A stretch of 35,602 nt of DNA from Bauldia sp. (GTDB lineage Bacteria > Pseudomonadota > Alphaproteobacteria > Rhizobiales > Kaistiaceae). The stretch spans positions 1 to 35,602 of the forward strand of contig JADYYB010000098.1 in NCBI GenBank assembly GCA_020853895.1, written 5' to 3'. The position numbers were made by a program, and so were the translations under genes. Shown in pieces: positions 8,026 to 16,051 of the stretch (its first letter is position 1; every line of letters begins with the position of its first letter). The notes under the pieces were generated by a model. That model was given only the letters and a program-made list of their open reading frames with translations. It was not told where the DNA came from and did no database searches.

Positions 8026-9257
8026 GCGCGGGCGGTCCGCTGCGCGAAAGCCGTGCCGGCGACCGGCCCCGCTTCCAGCCAGGCGGCGAAGGCGGGCGCC
8101 ATCGCATCGGCCAGCCGCGCGCGGGTGTAGCGCGAGGCGACGAGGTCGCGTCCGGCGGCGGCGCGCCGGCGATAGAGGTCGGGGTCGGCCCAGAGCCGCG
8201 TGACTTCGGCAGCGAACTCGGCCGCGGTCTCGGCGCGGCTGAAATGGACATCCTCGCGCATCTCGAGCCCTTCGACCGCACGCGCCGTCCCGACCACCGG
8301 CAGCCCCCAGGCCATCGCCTCCAGCGCCTTGATGCGGGTGCCGCTGCCGATCCGGATGGGCAGGACCGCGATGTCGGCGCGGGCGAGGATCGGAGCGAGG
8401 TCGGGCGGGTCGGCGAGGACGTCCACGCCCTCCCCCTGCAGCGACCAGACGTGGCGATGCGGGCTCCGGCCGGCGAGGACGAGACGCGCCCCGGACAGCC
8501 TGGCGCGGACCGCAGGCAGGATGCGGGCGGCGAGGAAACGGGCGGCGACGACATTCGGGCGATAGGAGAGATGGCCCTGGAAGAGGAGGGTCGGACCGTC
8601 CGTTCCGACGCCCCGCCCCTCCTTCCACGATTCGGGCACCGTTCCGGGCACGATGTTGGGCACCACGCGCGTCGGCGGTCGGAAGCCGACGATCGCGGCG
8701 AGCCGGTCGCCGTCGATGGCCGAGCAGACCCAGACCTCGTCGACCGCGGCCACGACCGACCGCTCGAGCGCGCGGGTGCGCGCGAGACGCCTCGCCTGGG
8801 GCGGCAGCCACCACCAGGGGCGCGGCCGCAGCTGGCGGTGGAGGTCGGAGTCGATGTTGTGGAGGTCGAGGACGAGGCGCCGGCTCCCCTTCCTGATGAG
8901 CGGCAGCAGCGGTTCGAGGGCTGGCGTCTCGATGACGGTGACGTCGAGCGGGCCGCCGGCGAGGTGCGCCTCCAGGCGGGCGGGGGCCTCGGGTGGAAGG
9001 CTGAGCCCGATCAGCGAGGCGCCGGGCGGGCGGCGGAAGATCTCCTCCGAGGGCCGGTCGGAGAAATGGACGAGCGCGATGCCCTCGACCGAGCCCACCT
9101 CGACCCGGGGACACGCCAGCGAGGCCAGCGTCACCGACCCGTAGGCGCGGGCAGCGCGGGCGATCTCCCAGTTGCGGATGTCGGCGCCCGAAACGGGCGG
9201 CCAGGCGGGGTCGATGGTGACGACCAGGATGCGCTGTTCCAGCCTTCTCGGGTCCAT
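8022..9257 (-). CDS. GT4-family glycosyltransferase
   Basis: A 411-residue retaining glycosyltransferase of the GT-B fold. The N-terminal half begins RILVVTIDPAWPPVSGADIRN, a pattern typical of sugar transferases in exopolysaccharide clusters. The C-terminal donor domain has LLFQGHLSYRPNVVAARFL, ARLVLAGRSP, and the GSGTRIKALEAMAWGLPVVGT block that carries the family's nucleotide-sugar acid motif. The ATG at 9257 with AAAGAGA just upstream is preferred over an in-frame GTG at 9287, which has no well-placed ribosome site. It overlaps the next gene by 4 bp. The sugar and acceptor cannot be deduced. Confidence 0.88.
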   Translation of the reverse strand: MDPRRLEQRILVVTIDPAWPPVSGADIRNWEIARAARAYGSVTLASLACPRVEVGSVEGIALVHFSDRPSEEIFRRPPGASLIGLSLPPEAPARLEAHLAGGPLDVTVIETPALEPLLPLIRKGSRRLVLDLHNIDSDLHRQLRPRPWWWLPPQARRLARTRALERSVVAAVDEVWVCSAIDGDRLAAIVGFRPPTRVVPNIVPGTVPESWKEGRGVGTDGPTLLFQGHLSYRPNVVAARFLAARILPAVRARLSGARLVLAGRSPHRHVWSLQGEGVDVLADPPDLAPILARADIAVLPIRIGSGTRIKALEAMAWGLPVVGTARAVEGLEMREDVHFSRAETAAEFAAEVTRLWADPDLYRRRAAAGRDLVASRYTRARLADAMAPAFAAWLEAGPVAGTAFAQRTARA

Positions 9258-9316
9258 TCTCTTTGGGTGCCGGAACTTCCTTAGCACGAGCGAGGCAGTC
9301 CCTTCCCTCCGCCGAA

Positions 9317-9336
9317 CGCGAAATTAACGGTTCGCG
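9317..9336. promoter_or_regulatory. dyad in the divergent gap between glycosyltransferase and flippase genes
   Basis: A 6-bp inverted repeat, CGCGAA and TTCGCG, is separated by the AT-rich 8-nt spacer ATTAACGG. It sits 60 bp upstream of the GT4 start and 120 bp upstream of the flippase start, a sensible place for an operator serving both. A second small hairpin (CGGCG-TTTG-CGCCG) is at 9356-9369. No defined regulator could be assigned. Confidence 0.3.
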
Positions 9337-9458
9337 CCCTTTCCTCGGCCGGCACGGCGTTTGCGCCGAGAACCGATCGGCCCCGGCAAGCGTCCCAAAA
9401 TGATCCTCCGCATAAGTTTCACCGCTCTCGCCCGCGTCCTGCCGGCGCGCGCGAGCGA

Positions 9459-10808
9459 ATGCCGGGCGACCGGGTGAGCGCGGTGGTCATCCTCCGCCGC
9501 CTCGGGCAGCTCGCGCTGATCTCGCTCAGCCGCTTCGGCGGGGCGGCGATCGGCTTCGTCACGCAGATCTTCCTCGCGCGCGTGCTGCTGCCGGGCGATC
9601 TCGGCCTCTATTTCCTCGCCACCAGTCTTTCCGCCTTCCTCGCGGTCGTGGCCGGGCTCGGCCTCCCCAGCGTCACGGTGCGCTTCCTCATCCGCTACAA
9701 GGACCGCGAGCGGGGCAATCTCTCGCGCCTCTTCCTGCGCACCAGCCGCTCGCTGGTACTCCTCAGCGCGTGCCTCCTCGCGGCCGCGGCGCTTCTCGTC
9801 GTGAATCTCTGGCCGGGCATCCCGGAGGCGACGCGGCTCGCCGCCTCATATGGCGCGCTCGCGGTGCCGGCCTTCGCGATGTGCCGGATCGGCGGGGTGT
9901 CGGCCACCGCCTTCCGGCGCTTCAACCTTTCCTTCCTGCCCGACCTCTTCATCCGGCCGGCGGCGTTCCTCGCCGTCGTGGTCGGGCTCTTCGTGATCAG
10001 CGGGCGGCTCAGCCTGCCGGTCGTCCTCTACGTCTTCGCCATCCTCGCCGCCGCGCAGGCGGTGTTCCAGAATGTGGCCGTCTCCCGGCTGGTGCCGGAC
10101 GATCCGCACCAGCGGCACGGCGGAGGGCGGATCGCGACGGCCTGGGTGCGCGCGGCGCTGCCGATGGTCAGCATCGGGCTCCTCACCGCCATCTTCGCCG
10201 ACGTGGCGATCCTCTTCGCGGGCTTCTTCCTGCACGAGAGCGACCTCGCGCTCTTCGGCGTCTGCATCAAGATCACGGTGCTCGCCGGCTTCGTCGTCAA
10301 CACGGTCTATCAGCTCGCCCTCCCCGACCTCGCCCAGGCCTTCAAGGCGCGCGATGCCGCGCAGCGCGACAAGGCGGTCGGGCTCGCGCTCCTTCTCGGC
10401 CTCGCGGTGTCGGTGGGAGCGCTGGGCGTCGGCGTCCTCGCGGGCGGGCCGATCCTCGGCCTCTTCGGCCCGGACTATGTCGAGGGGCAGGGCCTCCTCG
10501 TCATCCTCCTCGTCGGGCAGGCGCTGGCGGCGGCCGGCGGCCCCGGGGTGCAGCTCCTCACGCTCACCAACGGCCAGGGACGCGGCGTGTGGGGGAGCCT
10601 CGTCACCGTCGGCTATCTCCTCGCGCTCGACGCGGCGCTCATCCCGGTCCTCGGCCTGACCGGCGCGGGCATCGCGGTGGTCGTCGCCAATGCCGTCTGG
10701 GCGGTGTGGCTCGCGGTCCAGGTCAAGGTAAGTCTCGGCATCCGTTGCGACATCGGGCGGCTCCTTTCGGGGGCGCCGCGGAAACTCGGCGATCCGGCGC
10801 CGGGTTGA
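9459..10808 (+). CDS. polysaccharide flippase-like membrane protein (MOP superfamily)
   Basis: A 449-residue, very hydrophobic protein with about 12-14 predicted membrane helices. The N-terminus (ALISLSRFGGAAIGFVTQIFLARVLLPGDLGLY) has the look of Wzx/RfbX-type polysaccharide biosynthesis proteins of the MOP superfamily, which flip lipid-linked sugar units across the inner membrane. The second half repeats the pattern with LPMVSIGLLTAIFADVAIL and YQLALPDLAQAFKARDAAQ. It is divergent from the two glycosyltransferase genes, which supports a role in the same glycan pathway. The start is uncertain: ATG at 9459 is used, but in-frame GTG codons at 9474 and 9483 are possible and none has a strong ribosome site. 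Confidence 0.85.
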   Translation: MPGDRVSAVVILRRLGQLALISLSRFGGAAIGFVTQIFLARVLLPGDLGLYFLATSLSAFLAVVAGLGLPSVTVRFLIRYKDRERGNLSRLFLRTSRSLVLLSACLLAAAALLVVNLWPGIPEATRLAASYGALAVPAFAMCRIGGVSATAFRRFNLSFLPDLFIRPAAFLAVVVGLFVISGRLSLPVVLYVFAILAAAQAVFQNVAVSRLVPDDPHQRHGGGRIATAWVRAALPMVSIGLLTAIFADVAILFAGFFLHESDLALFGVCIKITVLAGFVVNTVYQLALPDLAQAFKARDAAQRDKAVGLALLLGLAVSVGALGVGVLAGGPILGLFGPDYVEGQGLLVILLVGQALAAAGGPGVQLLTLTNGQGRGVWGSLVTVGYLLALDAALIPVLGLTGAGIAVVVANAVWAVWLAVQVKVSLGIRCDIGRLLSGAPRKLGDPAPG

Positions 10809-10845
10809 TTCACCACGTTTCAGCTCTCGCGTTTCGGGTGCGCAC

Positions 10846-10860
10846 AATTTTAGCTAGTTT
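10846..10860 (+). promoter_or_regulatory. AT-rich motif AATTTTAG-NN-AGTT, third copy, upstream of prpF-like gene
   Basis: AATTTTAG at 10846-10853 followed two bases later by AGTTT. The same core with AGTT occurs upstream of the FecR gene (21527) and, less exactly, upstream of the CHASE2 gene (22625). Such an AT-rich 8-mer repeated only in gaps of a GC-rich genome suggests a promoter element. It lies about 140 bp before the start of the PrpF-family gene, and similarity beyond the first 14 bases is weak. Confidence 0.3.
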
Positions 10861-10991
10861 TGCTCGCGAGGAGCGGCAATTCCCTAGTGATTTCCAAACG
10901 CTAGCCGCCCCGTCATTAACCATTTGAAGGATGCGGCCGGCGGCGCCATTGCGCGGCGACACCGGTCAGACGGCAGACGGAGCCGATATTC

Positions 10992-12113
10992 ATGGCCGAC
11001 GGCCGCGGACTGGTTTCGCTCCCCTGCACCATGATGCGCGGCGGCACCTCGCGCGGCGTCTTCTTCCGCAGTGCCGATCTGCCCGACGACCCGGCGCGCC
11101 GCGACCAGGTGCTCATCGCCGCGCTCGGCGCGCCGCACCCGCTGCAGGTCGACGGGATCGGCGGCGGCCACCCGCTGACCTCCAAGGTGGCGATCGTCGG
11201 TCCGCCGAGCGTGCCGAACGCGGACGTCGACTATCTCTTCGCGCAGGTGAATGTCGACCGCGCGAGCGTCGACACCAGCCCGACCTGCGGCAACCTCCTC
11301 GCCGCCGTCGGCCCGTTCGCGCTCGAGACGGGCCTGATCCGGGCCGACGCGCCGGTCACGGCGGTGCACGTGCATCACGTCAACACCGGCGCGATCAGCA
11401 CCGCGCTCCTGCCGACGCCGGGCCGCGTCTTCGACTATGCGGGCGACTGCCTCCTGCCCGGCCTTTCCCATCCCGCCGCGCCGATCCGCCTCTCCTTCGA
11501 GGACGCGCCCACGACCGGGGAAGCACGGCTCCTGCCGACCGGGCTGAGCCGCGAGATCATCCACGGGGTCGAGGTCACGCTGGCGGCCTATGCGGTGCCG
11601 GTGATGATCGTCGGCGCCGACGGGCTCGGCATCGCCGGCGACGAGACGCCGGCGGATCTCAATTCGCGGCCCGATCTCTTCAAGCGCATCGAGGCCCTCC
11701 GTCTCGAGGCCGGGCGCCGGATGGGCCTCGGCGACGTGTCGGGCTCGGTCACGCCGAAGGTCGCGATCGTCTCGCCGGCGCGGAACGGCGGCAGCCTCAC
11801 CTCGCGCTACCTCATGCCGTGGAAGGCGCACAGCTCCCACGCGGTGACCGGGGCGCTCTGCCTCGCCGCCGCGGCGACCGTCGAGGGCAGCCTGCCCGCC
11901 GCGCTCGCCGGCCTCGCCGATCCGCACGGCGCGATGGTCCATATCGAGCATCCCGAGGGGACGCTCTCGGTCGAGCTCTCGACCGACGACGGCGTGCTGC
12001 GCGGCTCGATCGTCCGCACGGCGCGGAAGCTCTTCGTCGGCGAGGTCTTCGTGCCGGCCCAGGTCTTCGCGGCGCCGGTCGCGGAGCGCGAACTGGTCGA
12101 GGCGGCGGAATGA
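10992..12113 (+). CDS. PrpF-family isomerase (4-oxalomesaconate tautomerase-like)
   Basis: A 373-residue cytosolic protein of the PrpF family, which has a duplicated diaminopimelate-epimerase-type fold. It shows the family start CTMMRGGTSRGVFFRSADLP, the GGGHPLTSKVAIVGPPS block, SPTCGNLLAAVGPFALETGL, and in the second half GSVTPKVAIVSPARNGG and KAHSSHAVTGALCLAAAA. Family members include PrpF (aconitate isomerase in the 2-methylcitrate pathway) and GalD (4-oxalomesaconate keto-enol tautomerase). Neither prpC/acnD nor gallate genes are nearby, so the substrate stays open. The following ATP-grasp gene starts in the overlap ATGA at its stop, indicating coupled translation and perhaps a shared pathway. 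Confidence 0.87.
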   Translation: MADGRGLVSLPCTMMRGGTSRGVFFRSADLPDDPARRDQVLIAALGAPHPLQVDGIGGGHPLTSKVAIVGPPSVPNADVDYLFAQVNVDRASVDTSPTCGNLLAAVGPFALETGLIRADAPVTAVHVHHVNTGAISTALLPTPGRVFDYAGDCLLPGLSHPAAPIRLSFEDAPTTGEARLLPTGLSREIIHGVEVTLAAYAVPVMIVGADGLGIAGDETPADLNSRPDLFKRIEALRLEAGRRMGLGDVSGSVTPKVAIVSPARNGGSLTSRYLMPWKAHSSHAVTGALCLAAAATVEGSLPAALAGLADPHGAMVHIEHPEGTLSVELSTDDGVLRGSIVRTARKLFVGEVFVPAQVFAAPVAERELVEAAE

Positions 12114-13393
12114 GCGCCGTAGAGGTTCCGCGCGCGACTCCCCTCCCTGGCCGCGAGGTCGCGCTGCTGATCGGCAACTACCGGCCGGCGCTCACCGCCG
12201 CGCGCGAGCTGCACCGGCTCGGCTGGAGGGTCACGCTGTGCTGCGAGCCCGAGTCCAGCGGGGCGGAGGATTCGCGCTATGTCGAGCGCGTTTGGCAGAT
12301 GCCGGCGCTCGGCGCGGGTGGCGGCGATTTCGGCAGCTGGCTGACCGCGGCGTTCGCGGCGGAGCCGGCGATCGGGCTGGTGATGCCGATCACCGAGGCG
12401 ACGCTGAACGCGGTCTCGGCGGCGCGCGAGATCGTGCCGCCCTGCGTGCTCCTCGCGATGCCGAGCGCCCGGGTGCTCGGCATCTGTCACGACAAATTCG
12501 CCTGGCTCGCGTTCGCGCGCGAGGCCGGCGTCAGCGGTCCGGCCTTCGCGGTGGCCGAGAGCATCGGCGACCTCAAGCGGGTGATGGACGAGCTCGGCTA
12601 TCCCTCGGTGGTGCGGCCGGTCGAGGCCGGCAAGCGCATCGGCAAGCGGAAGGCGATCAGCCTCTACTCGGCCGCCGATCTCGACCGCGAGCTCTCCGAA
12701 TGGCCGAAGGGGCTCCGCCGGCTCCTCGTCCAGCGGCGCTTCGTCGGCGAGCGCTACAACATCTATTTCGGCGCCGCGGCCGGCCGGGTGGTGCGCGAAA
12801 TCACCTCGTTCAGTCTGCGCACCGACCGGCACGACGGCAGCGGGCAGACGATCGAGGGGGTCACGGTCGGGGACATCCCGCTCCTCAGCGCCGAGCTCGC
12901 CAAGGTCGTGGCGGCGATGGACTATACCGGCGTCGGCTGCGCACAGTTCCTCTACGATCGCGATGCGGGGACCTGCTGCTTCCTCGAGATCAATGCGCGC
13001 TTCGGGGCGAGCTACGCCTTCATCGAATGGGCGGGCTTCGCGCTGACGCGGCTCGCGGTCGAGCTCGCCAGCGAGGGCGGTCCGGCCGAGCCGCGGCCGC
13101 TGGCGACACGCCGCTCGCGCTTCGTGTGGACCCAGGGCGACGTCGCCGGGCTGGTCTTCTCGCTCCGGCAGGGCGACATCGGCTTCGGGCAGGCCTGGCG
13201 CTGGGCGATGCAGGCGCTCGTCGCCGCCTGCCGCGCCAACGTGCAGATCGGCTTCTCCTGGGACGACCCCAAGCCCGCCCTCCGCGCCTATCTCCGCCGT
13301 CTCCGCGGCGGTCCGAGGCCCGCGCCGCGCCGCGTTCCGGCGAGTGGACCCGCCCTCCCGCCGCGCGGACCCGCGGTGACGGAGATCGACTGA
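12110..13393 (+). CDS. ATP-grasp ligase-like protein coupled to the PrpF-family gene
   Basis: A 427-residue protein of the ATP-grasp type (carbamoyl-phosphate-synthase-like). An N-terminal pre-ATP-grasp fold (VALLIGNYRPALTAARELHRLGW) is followed by CHDKFAWLAFAREAGVSGPAF (K129 region), YPSVVRPVEAG, the RRLLVQRRFVGERYNIYF loop and the metal site FLEINARFG (residues 292-299). These enzymes join a carboxylate to an amine or thiol via an acyl phosphate. The normally conserved ATP-binding lysine in the VVxKP strand appears as Arg169, which is notable. The C-terminal 90 residues (RWAMQALVAACRANVQIG, then a Pro/Arg-rich tail) are not recognised. The ATG overlaps the upstream stop by 4 bp. Substrate unknown; cytosolic. 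Confidence 0.82.
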   Translation: MSAVEVPRATPLPGREVALLIGNYRPALTAARELHRLGWRVTLCCEPESSGAEDSRYVERVWQMPALGAGGGDFGSWLTAAFAAEPAIGLVMPITEATLNAVSAAREIVPPCVLLAMPSARVLGICHDKFAWLAFAREAGVSGPAFAVAESIGDLKRVMDELGYPSVVRPVEAGKRIGKRKAISLYSAADLDRELSEWPKGLRRLLVQRRFVGERYNIYFGAAAGRVVREITSFSLRTDRHDGSGQTIEGVTVGDIPLLSAELAKVVAAMDYTGVGCAQFLYDRDAGTCCFLEINARFGASYAFIEWAGFALTRLAVELASEGGPAEPRPLATRRSRFVWTQGDVAGLVFSLRQGDIGFGQAWRWAMQALVAACRANVQIGFSWDDPKPALRAYLRRLRGGPRPAPRRVPASGPALPPRGPAVTEID

Positions 13394-13468
13394 GGTTCCT
13401 CGGCCGGTCAGTTGTGCTCGGGCGCCCGGCGGAGTAGCCATTGGCGGCGCATGGGGGGATTTCCGGCG

Positions 13469-14743
13469 ATGATCTTCGCGACACGTTTCTTCGGCCTCCT
13501 CGGCGGCCTTGCCGGGGCGGCGAGCGTCGCGGTGGCCTTCGCGGCCTGGCCGGTGGCCGGCACGCCCGGCGCGAGCGAGGCGGCGGTCAAGCGGCCGATG
13601 TTCGCCCAGGGCCGCTTCGGCAACCTCCTCGAGCGGATCTCCCCGCCCGGCAAGAACCCCTCCTCCGCCGCCTATACCGGCGAGGACACCTGCCGCTGGG
13701 CCAATGACGGGGAGTGCGACGACCCGGGGATCGGCACCGGCGCCTGCCAGCAGGGGACGGACTATTCGGACTGCTGGCGGATCGCCACCGGCCGCGAGGA
13801 CAATAGCTGCGAATGGGCCAATGACGGGGAGTGCGACGAGCCGCAATTCGGCTACTCGGTCTGCACCCAGGGCACCGACCGCAACGATTGCGGCGCGGTC
13901 GCCCATCTCCGCTTCCAGACCGACCTTTGCGAGCTCGCCTTCGACGGGGTGTGCAACGAGCCCGGCACCGGCGACGGCCAGTGCGAGGTGCGGACCGACC
14001 GCGCCGACTGCATCGGGCGCGACCGGCCGATGGAGATCCGCGACCATTTCTTTGGCCACGACGACCGCCAGCTCCTCGACACCGCGGAGACGCCCTGGTC
14101 GCTGATCGGGCAGCTCGTCGACCCGGACGGGGGCAGCTGCACGGCGACGCTGATCGGGGAGGACATCCTCGTCTCGGCCGCGCATTGCGTGGAGTACGAG
14201 ACGCGGGTCGACGCGCGGGCGACCTTCATCACCGGGATCGGCCTCCGCAACGGACCGGAAGAGGCGGAGGTGGTCAGCTATTTCCTCTCGCCCAACCGCG
14301 AGGACGACCGCAAGAAGGAGGAGGCGGCGAGCTCGGACTGGGTGCTCCTCCGCATCGACCGGCCGCTCGGCCGCGAGCTCGGCTTCGTCGCCCCGCGCAC
14401 GCTCGACGCGCGCGCCGCGCTCGACTGGGAGATTCGCCAGGCGGGCTTCAGCTGGGACACCGGCGATCACCTCTCCGGCCATCTCGGCTGCCACATCATC
14501 GAGGTCGAGGACGAGAACACGATCGTCCACAATTGCGACACGACGGAAGGCGACTCCGGCTCGCCGATCATGGCCTTCATCGACGGCGAGTATTTCGTGA
14601 TCGGGACCGACTCGACCTTCCGCACCGAGAACGGGGCGGAGGTCAATGTCGCGGTGCGCTCGGACGAGTGGATCGGCTACCTGCCCGACTTCCGCGCCGG
14701 GCTGATCGGCCAGCCGGCGAGGCCGGCGAAGGTCATAAAGTAG
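13469..14743 (+). CDS. secreted trypsin-like serine protease with three four-Cys repeats
   Basis: The 424-residue product starts with an apparent signal peptide or membrane anchor (RFFGLLGGLAGAASVAVAFAA). Residues 75-181 hold three repeats, C75-C102, C114-C141 and C154-C181, all with exactly C-x7-C-x9-C-x8-C spacing and acidic consensus ANDGECD-P ... GTD-DC, suggesting disulfide-rich, perhaps calcium-binding modules. Residues 205-410 form an S1 protease domain: His239 in VSAAHC, Asp290 in SSDWVLLRID, Ser363 in EGDSGSP. All three catalytic residues are present. The ATG at 13469 has GGGGGGA 9 nt upstream; ATG 13451 is also possible. Expected in the periplasm or outside the cell. Substrate and the purpose of the Cys modules are unknown. 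Confidence 0.85.
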   Translation: MIFATRFFGLLGGLAGAASVAVAFAAWPVAGTPGASEAAVKRPMFAQGRFGNLLERISPPGKNPSSAAYTGEDTCRWANDGECDDPGIGTGACQQGTDYSDCWRIATGREDNSCEWANDGECDEPQFGYSVCTQGTDRNDCGAVAHLRFQTDLCELAFDGVCNEPGTGDGQCEVRTDRADCIGRDRPMEIRDHFFGHDDRQLLDTAETPWSLIGQLVDPDGGSCTATLIGEDILVSAAHCVEYETRVDARATFITGIGLRNGPEEAEVVSYFLSPNREDDRKKEEAASSDWVLLRIDRPLGRELGFVAPRTLDARAALDWEIRQAGFSWDTGDHLSGHLGCHIIEVEDENTIVHNCDTTEGDSGSPIMAFIDGEYFVIGTDSTFRTENGAEVNVAVRSDEWIGYLPDFRAGLIGQPARPAKVIK

Positions 14744-14761
14744 CGGACGGGCGGAAACGGA

Positions 14762-14783
14762 AAGGGCGGCCGAAGCCGCCCTC
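14762..14783 (-). terminator. UUCG-loop hairpin between convergent genes
   Basis: A perfect 8-bp stem AGGGCGGC/GCCGCCCT. Read on the minus strand the loop is TTCG, the very stable UUCG tetraloop, and the stem is followed by TTTCCGTTT. It sits 25 bp past the stop of the Gly/Ala-rich gene (minus) and 20 bp past the protease stop (plus), so it most likely ends the minus transcript and may act in both directions. Confidence 0.75.
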
Positions 14784-14807
14784 CCATCGCATGATCGTGG
14801 ATCTCGG

Positions 14808-15500
14808 CTAGGGAAGCTGGATCGCACCGCCGGCGCCGACATTGGCGCCCGCGTTCACGTCCACGCCACCGCCGCCGACCGCCGCGTCGGCACCCGCGCC
14901 GACATCGGCACCGGCGCCAGCCGCCGCTCCGCCGACCCCGGCAGCTCCACCGACGCCCGCGCCAAGCGCGCCGCCGACAGCCGCACCGGCCCCGGCCGCG
15001 CCGCCGGCGCCGGCACCGGCACCGACCACGCCGCCGGCGCCTGCCCCGGCACCCGCGCCCGCACCGCCACCGATGCTCGCGGCCTGGCCGCTACGGAGGG
15101 CGGCGAAGGCGTCGCAGAGAGCGGTCGCCTCGGCGCTGAAGCCGGTGCGGTTCTCGGCGCTGCCGATGACGTTGCAGCGGGCGAGAAGCTCGACACGCTG
15201 CTCGTTGCTGAGGCCGTTGATCCAGCCCTGGACGTCGGCGTTCGCGCCGAGAGCGGCGGTGACGTCGAGGTCGCCGAACGGATCGGAGGTCAGGACCTGG
15301 TTGGCGTTGAGGTTGAGGCCGGCGGCCGCGTTCGCGTCCGCATCGGCGTTCAGGAGCGCGGCGTTCTCGCCGACGGCTGCATTGGCAGCGCCGGCGGCCC
15401 CGGCGGCGGCATCGCCACCGATCGAGACCTGGGCGTTAGCGGCGCCGAAGGCAAGAAGGATCGAGGCAGCGGAGACCGCCGCCAGAAGAGACTTGCGCAT
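14808..15500 (-). CDS. secreted Gly/Ala-rich repeat protein
   Basis: A 230-residue exported protein. Residues 1-23 are a clear signal peptide (MRKSLLAAVSAASILLAFGAANA). A middle section (about 75-140) looks globular, with WINGLSNEQRVELLARCNVIG and ALCDAFAALRSG carrying the only two cysteines, which could form a disulfide. The last 85 residues are almost wholly Gly, Ala and Val in short units such as GAGAGAG, GGAAGAG and GAGADVGAGAD. The ATG has a strong GGAGG site 6-7 nt upstream, supporting real expression. The Gly/Ala tail suggests a structural or surface-layer role, but no family is recognised. A UUCG hairpin follows the gene. Confidence 0.8.
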   Translation of the reverse strand: MRKSLLAAVSAASILLAFGAANAQVSIGGDAAAGAAGAANAAVGENAALLNADADANAAAGLNLNANQVLTSDPFGDLDVTAALGANADVQGWINGLSNEQRVELLARCNVIGSAENRTGFSAEATALCDAFAALRSGQAASIGGGAGAGAGAGAGGVVGAGAGAGGAAGAGAAVGGALGAGVGGAAGVGGAAAGAGADVGAGADAAVGGGGVDVNAGANVGAGGAIQLP

Positions 15501-15658
15501 GTCGTATCCTCCAAATGGAAAGAGTCGGCCTGAGCGTAACGCTCCAACAGCCTAGCCCACCCTTCGGGGCTAAAACTTGCGTGATCGAGAAGCGTTCCGC
15601 GCCGCCCGGTCAAAAGTTTTGCGGAAATACTTGGAACAACTGCCGTCGTGGGCGCGAG

Positions 15659-15970
15659 CTAAGGCTTGGCCACTTCGACGGAGTCGCCGACCACGCGCAG
15701 CTCGTAGACGGTGAGGGAGTCGTCGGTGACGCCGTCGACGATCTCGCCGGTGGTGACGTCGAAGCGCGAGAAGTGCCACGGGCAGGTGACGATGGTCCCC
15801 TCCAGCGTGCCCTCGGAAAGCGGGCCTTCCTCGTGCGGGCAGAGATTGCGGAAGGCGCAGAGCCGGCCGCCGGCATTGGCGACCACGATCTCGGTGTCGC
15901 CCACGGTCACCACCTTCATCTCGCCGGGCGAGACCTCGCCGGTCTTGAGGACGCTCACGAACTCGGCCAT
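15659..15970 (-). CDS. small Rieske [2Fe-2S] ferredoxin-like protein
   Basis: A 103-residue soluble protein that is a lone Rieske domain. The cluster ligands are C44 and H46 in NLCPHEEGPLSEG and C63 and H66 in VTCPWHFSRFD, the full CxH ... CxxH set. Such proteins pass electrons to ring-hydroxylating or other oxygenases, or resemble the NirD small subunit of nitrite reductase; no oxygenase gene is next to it here, so its partner is unknown. The ATG at 15970 is the first in frame and directly precedes the fold. The gene follows the GGDEF-EAL gene on the same strand after about 80 bp. Confidence 0.92.
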   Translation of the reverse strand: MAEFVSVLKTGEVSPGEMKVVTVGDTEIVVANAGGRLCAFRNLCPHEEGPLSEGTLEGTIVTCPWHFSRFDVTTGEIVDGVTDDSLTVYELRVVGDSVEVAKP

Positions 15971-16051
15971 CGGGCCCCTCCCCTCGTCAACAGCCGCCTA
16001 CGCTTTCCAAATGGCGGCGGGGATGTCGAGCCCGAACCGCTTTCGCGTGGG

